From CAUZIZ01 sp965219005 (GTDB lineage Bacteria; Acidobacteriota; UBA6911; RPQK01; JAJDTT01): a DNA stretch of 64,000 nt. Made by a program: the position numbers and the translations under genes. The stretch lies in assembly GCA_965219005.1 (NCBI GenBank), contig CBDCMS010000004.1:3658001-3722000 (forward strand), in the 5' to 3' direction. A model generated the notes under the pieces. The model was not told where the DNA came from. It ran no database searches and saw only the letters and a program-made list of their open reading frames with translations. Below, in pieces: positions 9,108 to 16,254 of this stretch (position 1 is the first letter of the stretch; each line of letters begins with the position of its first letter).

Positions 9108-9236
9108 GCAGTGAGCAGTGAGCAAGCGTTCTTCTGCTTTCATCTGGGAGCCCCCTATTCACTACTGACAGTACTCAACACTCTTCTGCCAGGTCCCGCT
9201 CACTACTGTTCACTGCTCAGTGCTCACTGCTCACTC
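9102..9236. repeat. GTGAGCA repeats forming an imperfect inverted repeat between convergent genes
   Basis: The left arm 9103-9120 consists of tandem AGTGAGC units. The right arm 9218-9235 is its reverse complement with one mismatch. The element sits exactly between the ends of the convergent genes for the GT2 (stop 9107) and oxygenase copy 2 (stop 9231), where it could act as a bidirectional terminator. A related stretch, ACTGCTCACTGTTCACT, lies at about 3014-3030, just downstream of oxygenase copy 1. Confidence 0.7.
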
Positions 9237-10328
9237 TTCTCGGCGTCGCTCTCTTTGTTTTCGTGTCTTTCTAAACCGCACTAGCAATTCCAGATCCGCT
9301 TTGGCCGTCGACACGTGCAGGGGGCTGTCAAAGCCCTGGCAGCCATCACGTGTCAGCAGGCGTTGACTTGTGGGATGCCGCAGCTTCTGGTCTCCAGCTG
9401 TCGATCTGTAGGTGTTCTGGGTTCCGGGCATCGTCGATCGCGTGGAGAAGTGCACGACAAAGCTCTTCCGCGTAAGGGAAGCGTCCTTCGGCTCCTTCCC
9501 TCCGTGCAAGAGGGAGTGGTGCCAAATCAGGACATCTCCTCTTCGGCAAATGAACTCTTCTCTACGCAGCTTCGCTTCCCGACAACGCTGGCGATCCCAG
9601 GCTTCTGCCCGCCGAGCCTCTGCGTCGCCATCCCCGGAATGGTCGAACGCGAACTGGCCTGCACTATTCAGATAATAGGGCAGGCGGTGAGAGCCGGGCA
9701 TGAAAACGAGGGGTCCGGAGTCCGGCTTTACATCTTCGAGTGCAATCCAGGCTGCCAGCAGATGGCTAGCACGAGTCATGTGCACGTAGGCAGGATCGCG
9801 GTGGAGGTGCTGCTGACTTCCCCACTCGAAGTACAGGGATTGAGTCGCCACCGCAGCCTCACCGAAAATCAGTTCGACGTAATCAAAGATCTGCCGCTGC
9901 AGATATAGCGTGAGAGCCGGCTCCGAGTGGGTTTGCAGGTCGGCAATCCTGTAGGTCGGCTTGCGGTGTTCACTGCTCGCCTCCGAAAACGGGGTCAGAA
10001 GACCCTGGTAGGCATAGGCCACGTCCTGGGGACGGTCGTGCCACAATCTCTCTACGTCGTTATCGATCTGGTCACAAAATTTTTCATCGAGGTCCAGCGA
10101 GAATGTCAGGTAGCCTCGATCGACGAAGTGCTGCAGCTTCTCTGCCTGCTCGGCACTAATCTCCCTCTTTGCTAGTTTTTCTTCGATCCTGCGAGCGGCA
10201 TCGGGCTGATCCACCCACAGATCGCTGACCAACATTCCCTTCCCATCCAATAGCCGTGTCTGCCGCGACAAGATGATCCTACCTTTTGTATTTTCTAGAC
10301 CGGGTGTCAAAGGGGAAGTCGTCTGCAC
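9231..10328 (-). CDS. Phytanoyl-CoA dioxygenase (PhyH) family oxygenase, copy 2
   Basis: 365 residues from GTG 10328, overlapping the upstream methyltransferase gene by 22 bases. It aligns along its whole length with copy 1 at 3041-4087, with shared wording such as KREISAEQAEKL, DVAYAYQGLLT and TQSLYFEWGSQQ. Iron ligands are H176-R-D178 and H275 (LLHGG), with R287 in the 2-oxoglutarate position. Complete ligand sets in both copies argue that both are active enzymes with different substrates or positions. The N-terminal 30 residues differ from copy 1 and may include untranslated sequence. Confidence 0.85.
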   Translation of the reverse strand: MQTTSPLTPGLENTKGRIILSRQTRLLDGKGMLVSDLWVDQPDAARRIEEKLAKREISAEQAEKLQHFVDRGYLTFSLDLDEKFCDQIDNDVERLWHDRPQDVAYAYQGLLTPFSEASSEHRKPTYRIADLQTHSEPALTLYLQRQIFDYVELIFGEAAVATQSLYFEWGSQQHLHRDPAYVHMTRASHLLAAWIALEDVKPDSGPLVFMPGSHRLPYYLNSAGQFAFDHSGDGDAEARRAEAWDRQRCREAKLRREEFICRRGDVLIWHHSLLHGGKEPKDASLTRKSFVVHFSTRSTMPGTQNTYRSTAGDQKLRHPTSQRLLTRDGCQGFDSPLHVSTAKADLELLVRFRKTRKQRERRREE

Positions 10329-11014
10329 AGGACGAGGTCCTGATCATTGTTGATTCCCCCTTTTATGATTTCTTCAACTTCAAAGATCTCGCCCCAGCGA
10401 GCACGAATATACTGCTCCGCATGGTAAGAAGTCTCGAAGGGTTCGCGACATCCCTTTTCGTCGGTTGTTGACCGGGAATAAAAGCCGGCTTCCCGAAAAT
10501 GCTCCTTGAACTCCCTCGGAGCCTCATCAAAGAATTCTCCCCCGTGAACTGACAAAAGCAAATAGCTGCCCGGCTTCGTCACGCGTTTCAGCTCTTCAAG
10601 CCAGCAGAATTGTAACGCTTCGGATAGATGGGTGAACACCGAGATGGAATACACAAGGTCGAAGAACTGCTCTTCGAAGGGAAGCGGAGGTGCGGCGCCG
10701 TTGCCGACAAAATGTCCCCTCGAGGATAAGTGGTCTTGACACCATGAAAGTGCTTCCTCATCGGTATCCGTGCCGTAGAAGGTGACAGATGGGTAGAATC
10801 GCCGCAACCAATACAGAACCCGTCCGCAGCCGCAGCCGAAATCAAGAATTCGACTCCGCTTTGGAATTCTGATCCGTTCTAACCGAATCGCCCTTTCCAG
10901 ATTAAAGGCGATCACCTTGCCCACGTAGTGGAAACTCGCCAGATCGTCAGAGCCATGCACCCTGATTCGAAGATAGGCTGGGGGTGTGAAGCTCGGCAAC
11001 CTCCTCAATCCCAT
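10307..11014 (-). CDS. Class I SAM methyltransferase
   Basis: 235 residues if ATG 11014 is used. GGAGGT lies 13 bases upstream, and the family sequence (FTPPAYLRIRVHG) begins just after it. The frame stays open to 11305, but that part overlaps the divergent glycosyltransferase and looks non-coding. Motif I is ILDFGCGCGRVLYW (DFGCGCG at 58-64). GTDTDEEAL is the acidic SAM-ribose loop, and DLVYSISVFTHLSE is motif IV. It most resembles methyltransferases of polysaccharide gene clusters. It is the first gene of a two-gene unit with oxygenase copy 2. Confidence 0.8.
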   Translation of the reverse strand: MGLRRLPSFTPPAYLRIRVHGSDDLASFHYVGKVIAFNLERAIRLERIRIPKRSRILDFGCGCGRVLYWLRRFYPSVTFYGTDTDEEALSWCQDHLSSRGHFVGNGAAPPLPFEEQFFDLVYSISVFTHLSEALQFCWLEELKRVTKPGSYLLLSVHGGEFFDEAPREFKEHFREAGFYSRSTTDEKGCREPFETSYHAEQYIRARWGEIFEVEEIIKGGINNDQDLVLCRRLPL

Positions 11015-11271
11015 CAATTCGTCGTGACCTCCGGGCTGTCCAGTCCTGCAGAATGCTATGAGAGCCCATGAGAATAAATCAACTACGCTAGGCTGAAACT
11101 TCAATTGGAATCTCCCCCGTCCAGGACACCGATCAATGCGAAAACCATGGAAGCCTGAAGCTCGAGCGAGGGGTTGGGTACCTGCTGCTATCTCCACTCT
11201 CGCTGGGGCGGCTTTCGGCGTGATAGCATTACCGCCGTCCGCTTCGACGCAGGAGGTCTCGGCTCGATTCA

Positions 11272-12309
11272 ATGCAAACAACTGATCCAGAAGGGAGTAA
11301 GCCAATTTCTCCCCCTCCCCTCAGCGTCTGCGTCCCCACATTCAATGGAGAGGAGTACCTCGCCGAAGCGGTCCAAAGCATCCTATCCCAGAGCTTCACT
11401 GACTTTGAGCTGTTGATCGTGGACGACCGCTCGACCGACTCTACTTGGGATATAATCCGGTCGTTCTCCGACCCGCGGCTTAGCAGCTACCGAAACAAGG
11501 AGCGGCTAGGTCTTTCCGCCAACTGGAACCGCTGCCTGTCTCTGGCTCGAGGCGAGTACTTCTGCCTCTTCCACCAGGATGATGTCATGTTCCCGGACAA
11601 CCTGGCCCGGAAAGTAGCGGTTCTCGATGAGCACCCGACGGTGAGCCTGGCGCATTCCGCCATAGAATTCATCGTCGAATCTTCTGCTCCAACCATCCCT
11701 GCCGAATGGGTGGAGACGCACTCAGAAGATTTCATTGCCGAGGGACGCCAATACTTCTACAAGCTTCAATTCCAGGGCACCTGCATCTGCGCGCCAGCGG
11801 TCGTGACTCGCCGCGAAACCCTGGTTGCCCTGGGAGGCTTCGATGAAGAATTGGGTTGTGCCTGCGACTACGAGATGTGGCTGAAACTCTGTGTCGAAGG
11901 AGGGGTTGCCTTCCTCAGTCAGCCACTCGTTCGATATCGCTGGCATGGGAAGAACACAAGCCACGAATACCGTTTTGAGAATGGAGTCGAGGAGCTACTC
12001 ACAGCGAGTCGCAGAGGAGAAGAGTACTACCTCCAACGGACCGGACGCCGGGAAGAGGCCGAGATTCTCGAAGAAGCGAGAAAGTCGCTCGCGGGTCTGA
12101 GGCGGTGGGCGATCGCGCTTGATCGGGGCAGGATCTGGATCGAAGAACAGTGGAAGGGCTCACGACAACTGATCACTGAGCAGAGAGCCTGGATCGGCAA
12201 GCTGGAGCAAAGCCTGCAACAAGAGCTGAGCCGGCGTAAAGCACTGGAAAGGGAAAAGGCACGCCTGGAAGAACAACTGCCAGGATACCAAGAAAGTGCC
12301 GAACCTTGA
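11272..12309 (+). CDS. Family-2 glycosyltransferase with C-terminal coiled coil
   Basis: 345 residues from ATG 11272. GT-A motifs are LSVCVPTFNGEEYL, LLIVDDRSTDST and the metal-binding HQDDVMFP, with CDYEMWLKL in the acceptor half. After about residue 270 the protein becomes charged and heptad-like (EQRAWIGKLEQSLQQELSRR, then EREKARLEEQL), a tail often seen on glycosyltransferases of long surface-glycan clusters and likely to mediate oligomerisation. It is divergent from the methyltransferase at 11014 across a 257-base gap that should hold both promoters. The next gene begins 18 bases after its stop. Confidence 0.85.
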   Translation: MQTTDPEGSKPISPPPLSVCVPTFNGEEYLAEAVQSILSQSFTDFELLIVDDRSTDSTWDIIRSFSDPRLSSYRNKERLGLSANWNRCLSLARGEYFCLFHQDDVMFPDNLARKVAVLDEHPTVSLAHSAIEFIVESSAPTIPAEWVETHSEDFIAEGRQYFYKLQFQGTCICAPAVVTRRETLVALGGFDEELGCACDYEMWLKLCVEGGVAFLSQPLVRYRWHGKNTSHEYRFENGVEELLTASRRGEEYYLQRTGRREEAEILEEARKSLAGLRRWAIALDRGRIWIEEQWKGSRQLITEQRAWIGKLEQSLQQELSRRKALEREKARLEEQLPGYQESAEP

Positions 12310-12327
12310 GCGAGGAAAGGATAAGAT

Positions 12328-13845
12328 TTGACGCCAAATCAGCTCAGACTTCTCAGCAGGGTGAGCACTGGAATCCTGGCAGCCGCTCTGCTCCTGGGCG
12401 TGGCTTTGCGACTGCGCTTGTACTTGATGGACCGTCCCTTCTGGGGCGACCCAGCGTCACTTGCGCTCAACCTCGTCGACAGGGGTTATTTCGAGCTCCT
12501 GTACCGGTTGGAGCTAGGCCAAGCCGCTCCAATCGGATTTCTTTTCGTTTCAAAGTGTGTGAGCTCCGTTTTCGACTACAAGGAGCTCTCGCTCATGGTC
12601 TTTCCCCTGGCCCTCAGTCTGGGAGCGCTAGTCCTCTTCCTGAGGCTCAGCTCCAGCTGCGTGGGGAACCTTAAGGCTCCGCTGGCATATGTTCCGTTCG
12701 CAACCTCTACCACGGCCATCTACTACGCAGCTGAATTCAAACAGTACTCCGCAGATCTCTTCTTCTCCAGCCTGACTCTTGCAGCTGCACTGAGCTGCCT
12801 TTCTAGTAACTTCAAGAAATCATCTCTCATCCTGTTCGCGCTCAACGGGATTATCGCCGTATGGTTTTCACATGCCGCAATCATTGTGATCGCGGGGTCG
12901 GGGATCGCGCTCCTCCTGCATGCGGTCTTCGGCAAGGACAGAAGAGCCACCAAAGCACTTGTTTTGGTTGGTGCGGGAATTCTCTCTCATTTCCTCATTC
13001 TCTTTTTCTTTCAAATCTGGCCTTCCCTGCATCCCTACGTGTTTCGCCAGGAATGGCATCAAGTTGGCTTTGCACCTTTTCCTCCCATCTCAGGCGAAGA
13101 CCTGAGATGGTACGTCACCACCTTAACCAGATTCTTCAGCTTTCCGCTCGGCTTCGAGGGTGCGGTGGCGGTTCCTTTGCTGGGACTCGTATTGGGTGTC
13201 GTCCCCTTTCAGGCAACTCGCGCTGAGGCGACGAAGACCCAGATCTGTCTCTTCCCGCTGCTACTTCTGTTCCTCCTGTCCTGCTCCCGGCTGTACCCGA
13301 TCACCCCTGGGGAACAAGAGGTCGCTTCGCGCCTCGTGCTGTTCACCCTGCCCCCCACGTTGATTCTGATTGCGAGAGGTATCGGGTTCCTGGCCTGCCC
13401 CAGCCGTAAGGTCAGTGTCTTTCTCCTGTTGTCGCTGTTCTTGTTTTTTCCCTCCGTCGGGCGAGCTCTGAGTTGGCCTCAGGTCAACCGCCAGGACATG
13501 CGTTCTCTGGTTCGGTATCTGGCAGATCATCACGAGGAAGGAGACCAGATCTATGTGCCCTTCGCATCGATGCCGGCATTCCGCTACTACACCAGAAAGC
13601 GACCTCTCGATTTCGTACGCGCCCCTTCTCCCTCGCGTAGACCTGCCGCTTTCGAAAGAGACCTCCGCCGATTTTCCGCCAAGCGACGGGTTTGGCTGAT
13701 CGTGAGCAATGACTTCAACGGGGAGGGTGCGCAGATCATGCGCAGATTGGAACATCTGGCAGAAAGCGTAGAGGCAAAAGATTTCTCCGGTGCTAGGCTC
13801 GCTCTGCACCACATGCTCGTGATCCCACAGCCCCCAGGTCCATGA
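12328..13845 (+). CDS. GT-C / ArnT-like glycosyltransferase family membrane protein
   Basis: 505 residues from TTG 12328, preceded by GAGGAAAGGATAAG. There are roughly ten to twelve hydrophobic helices. The first periplasmic loop reads LMDRPFWGDPASLALNLVDR and is followed by APIGFLFVSK and by YYAAEFKQYSADLFFS. These are characteristic of the glycosyltransferase-39-like hypothetical proteins that take sugars from polyprenyl phosphates. The usual acidic pair in the first loop is D-rather than DE-type, so activity is inferred. The C-terminal soluble part is short. It is translated with the preceding GT2. Confidence 0.75.
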   Translation: MTPNQLRLLSRVSTGILAAALLLGVALRLRLYLMDRPFWGDPASLALNLVDRGYFELLYRLELGQAAPIGFLFVSKCVSSVFDYKELSLMVFPLALSLGALVLFLRLSSSCVGNLKAPLAYVPFATSTTAIYYAAEFKQYSADLFFSSLTLAAALSCLSSNFKKSSLILFALNGIIAVWFSHAAIIVIAGSGIALLLHAVFGKDRRATKALVLVGAGILSHFLILFFFQIWPSLHPYVFRQEWHQVGFAPFPPISGEDLRWYVTTLTRFFSFPLGFEGAVAVPLLGLVLGVVPFQATRAEATKTQICLFPLLLLFLLSCSRLYPITPGEQEVASRLVLFTLPPTLILIARGIGFLACPSRKVSVFLLLSLFLFFPSVGRALSWPQVNRQDMRSLVRYLADHHEEGDQIYVPFASMPAFRYYTRKRPLDFVRAPSPSRRPAAFERDLRRFSAKRRVWLIVSNDFNGEGAQIMRRLEHLAESVEAKDFSGARLALHHMLVIPQPPGP

Positions 13846-13978
13846 TTTCAAACGATAGCCGAGCCGAACAAGGGCTTGCCTAATTCTGAACGATACGGTA
13901 AGTACCTATTGCAGAGGTACACATAGGTCGAGCCAGGCTGGGTCGGCCCTCGTGCAGGATTTGCAGGGAGGTCTTTCT

Positions 13979-14407
13979 ATGTTGACACCCCGTCACCGGC
14001 TGCGCCCGGTAAGAGACGAAATCGCTGCCAAGGTCATCGAAGGCGAAGCGATCATCATGAACCTGACGGACAAGGTCTACTACGATCTGGAGAAAGTGGG
14101 AGGCTTTGTCTGGGAACTGATTGAGGCGGGTTTGACGCTGGGGGAGATGATCGAGGCAATCGCCTCACGCTACGATGTCTCAGCAGAGCAGGCTCGGAAA
14201 GACATGGATCTTCTGATCGAGGCGCTACTCCGAGAAAAACTGGTCACGGCTCTTCCACCCTGGGAGAACCCTGACCTCGACCAGAAGCAAAAAGAGCCTT
14301 ACGAAGCGCCTGAGCTCAACGTGTATAGGGACATGGGCGATCTCCTGGCCCTCGACCCTCCGACACCTTGGTTCCAAGATCCCCCCTGGAAAGATCCCGA
14401 TACCTAA
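13979..14407 (+). CDS. PqqD-family protein with YxDMxDLLxLDP tail
   Basis: 142 residues from ATG 13979, which has GGGAGG seven bases upstream; the frame is open from 13952. Residues about 8-90 form a PqqD/RiPP-recognition-element fold (VIEGEAIIMNLTDKVYYDLE, then VWELIEAGLTLGEMIEAI). After a charged linker the tail reads YEAPELNVYRDMGDLLALDP and then TPWFQDPPWKDPD. PqqD proteins bind leader peptides of ribosomally made peptides and present them to modifying enzymes. The tail occurs in a PqqD subtype and resembles lasso-peptide leaders (Y-x-x-P-x-L). HprK-like kinase and nucleotidyltransferase genes, frequent partners of this protein, are also in the locus. No obvious precursor peptide gene is adjacent. 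Confidence 0.8.
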   Translation: MLTPRHRLRPVRDEIAAKVIEGEAIIMNLTDKVYYDLEKVGGFVWELIEAGLTLGEMIEAIASRYDVSAEQARKDMDLLIEALLREKLVTALPPWENPDLDQKQKEPYEAPELNVYRDMGDLLALDPPTPWFQDPPWKDPDT

Positions 14408-14420
14408 ACGCCCAGCCTGG

Positions 14421-14622
14421 ATGTTCAACCAAATCTTCCTCGGATGGGGGCATAAGTGGATCTATGACCTCGAGGAACTCAAGTTCGTTGTAGGCCTCGC
14501 AGGTTTTAATCCTGGGCAACTGACAGAGCAGAGTTTTGGATAAGGAAGAGTGCCTGAACTGTTCTCCATGGGACATGCCGGTCCGAAGTGACAAGAGCCT
14601 CTACATTGAGGTCGGGCGCTAG
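14421..14622 (+). pseudogene. 3' remnant of a SAM methyltransferase gene
   Basis: From ATG 14421 the plus strand reads MFNQIFLGWGHKWIYDLEEL and then FVVGLAGFNPGQ, the well-known C-terminal wording of class I methyltransferases (NxhFxxWGHKFhYDxExL). It hits a TAA near 14541. In the next frame it continues VLDKEECLNCSPWDMPVRSD and ends SLYIEVGR with a stop at 14622, as these enzymes normally do. The N-terminal catalytic domain is absent, so this is a dead fragment. It fills most of the gap between the PqqD gene and the next membrane protein. Confidence 0.65.
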
Positions 14623-14700
14623 TGTTCAAGAGGAGCCGCGGGAATGTGCTCGTGAGACTCTCCCCGGTGGTGAAAACCCTCTAACCTCCCGGGAGTCTCA

Positions 14701-16104
14701 ATGCCAGTCGTAGCAAGGCGGCTCAAACGCATGAGGCTTGACATTGCGCATCTGGTAGTCCTCGCACTGAGTCTCCTACCTATCCTGCTGGTGGGCAGCT
14801 ACATAGCGGTTCACGGCCAGCCGGTTCCCTGTATGGATGAATGGATCGAGCCGCTTCAGAATGCGGTGAAGACAGCAGAGGGGAGAATCACCCTTTCTGA
14901 CCTGGGGGAACAGTACAACGACAGTCGGTTGCTCTTTTCGAATCTGCTCACGGTCGCCTCCGTCTGGTTGACTGACTGGAATCTGAAGGCCGAGATGTAT
15001 TTCAATATGGCGCTAGCCACCTGCACACTTCTGCTGCTCTTCGTAATCTACCGTCGTCACCAGGATGAAGACTCGGTTTTCGCAGTGCTTCCCTTCTCAA
15101 TGTTGATTTTCTCCCTCGCCCAGCACACGAGCTGGCGCTGGGCTATGCAATCGCACCACTTCTTTCTCATCTTCTTCGTGGTGCTCACTTTGGCTTGTCT
15201 TGAAGGGAAAAGCCCCAAATGGCCTTCGATTTGCCTTTCAGCCTTTTTCTCACTCTGCGCTACCTTTTCATTCGGGAACGGAATTCTGGTCTGGTTGGTG
15301 ATCGTACCGATTCTGTGGATGCTCAACTACCGCCAGAGGGGATACTTCCTCTTCTGGCTGATAGCTGCTTCAATGACCCTGGGTTTGTATTTCTTCCGCT
15401 ATCGGTTTCAGGTTACAGTCGAGAATGCTTTCCTTGACCCTCTCTCTTTGCTTCAATTCACCATGGCGTTCCTGGGTAACGCGCTGATAGCACATCGAGG
15501 TCCATGGGACTATACGCAGTTTCTTGTCATCGTAGGCATCGGTGGGTTCGGTCTTCTCTTATTCGTGCTGAACCTGCGCTATCTTGGACGCCGTTGGCCC
15601 TCCTCAAGGCTAGCGTTCTGGGTAGGACTTGGAGGATTCGTTGTAGTTTCTGGGCTTCTGATCGGGTTGGGCCGTGGCACTCGTTTCGGACTGGAAGGCT
15701 CTCTGGCAGGTCGCTACATCACTCTATCTTCCGTCTTCTGGCTGGCCTTCGCGGCCATTGCCATGGGGTTGGTTCAAGAAGCTCGGCAACACTGGTCCAG
15801 ATCAAGATCATCTCGAGTGTTGTTGGTCATGAATCTCGGCGCCGGAGTGCTTTTTACCACGCTTCTGCTCCGTACCAACATCCGGTGTGCGAAAATTCCT
15901 TCTCCGGTAACCCAACAACATCGAGAATGTCTCCTGGCTATTCCGCAGACCCGAGACATATCCTGCCTGGAGGGCGCTCATCCGTCGACTGGGGATGGGT
16001 TGCTCACTTCTCGAAGCAGCTTCGGCCTTCGTTACCGAGCACAGCTTCTCAGGCAGGTTGACAGTATGCAGCGGTACCGGCTAGGTGTCTTCTCGACGAA
16101 CTGA
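14701..16104 (+). CDS. Polytopic membrane protein, GT-C-like, paralog 2
   Basis: 467 residues from ATG 14701. It is closely related to the product of 4291-5796, sharing SYIAVHGQPVP, MDEWIEPLQNAVKTAEGRIT, QYNDSR and the C-terminal QQHRECLLAIPQTRDISCL. About ten membrane helices are visible. An imperfect inverted repeat (TGAGACTCTCCCC and CCGGGAGTCTCA) lies immediately before the ATG and would pair across the ribosome-binding region. The stop TGA at 16102 is directly followed in the same frame by an open stretch leading into the nucleotidyltransferase gene. The function is inferred to be sugar transfer on the periplasmic side, by analogy with GT-C folds only. Confidence 0.7.
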   Translation: MPVVARRLKRMRLDIAHLVVLALSLLPILLVGSYIAVHGQPVPCMDEWIEPLQNAVKTAEGRITLSDLGEQYNDSRLLFSNLLTVASVWLTDWNLKAEMYFNMALATCTLLLLFVIYRRHQDEDSVFAVLPFSMLIFSLAQHTSWRWAMQSHHFFLIFFVVLTLACLEGKSPKWPSICLSAFFSLCATFSFGNGILVWLVIVPILWMLNYRQRGYFLFWLIAASMTLGLYFFRYRFQVTVENAFLDPLSLLQFTMAFLGNALIAHRGPWDYTQFLVIVGIGGFGLLLFVLNLRYLGRRWPSSRLAFWVGLGGFVVVSGLLIGLGRGTRFGLEGSLAGRYITLSSVFWLAFAAIAMGLVQEARQHWSRSRSSRVLLVMNLGAGVLFTTLLLRTNIRCAKIPSPVTQQHRECLLAIPQTRDISCLEGAHPSTGDGLLTSRSSFGLRYRAQLLRQVDSMQRYRLGVFSTN

Positions 16105-16254
16105 AGGGGCAGTAAGTGTTGCCTACCGACCGCAGAGCAGACCTGGCTTCTTCGTGCCTGTCTCCATTCAGGCCAAGCAGGAGGCGAAGCATGGGGAGCA
16201 TGGCTGGAACACGTAGGCGGTCCTGACAAGATTCTCGGCCCTGCAACCCGCGGC

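Noticed and set aside
9103..9235. CRISPR-like array
   Set aside because: The repeats are 7-base GTGAGCA units without spacers of constant length and form an inverted structure; no cas gene is near.
11015..11305. N-terminal extension of the methyltransferase to 11305
   Set aside because: The stretch overlaps the divergent glycosyltransferase start, lacks family similarity, and a better start with a GGAGGT site is at 11014.
14316..14594. Minus-strand frame with KTCEAYNELEFLEVIDPLMP, at first sight a RiPP precursor next to PqqD
   Set aside because: It overlaps the PqqD gene antisense, and the plus strand of the same stretch encodes a convincing methyltransferase C-terminus, so the peptide is a shadow.
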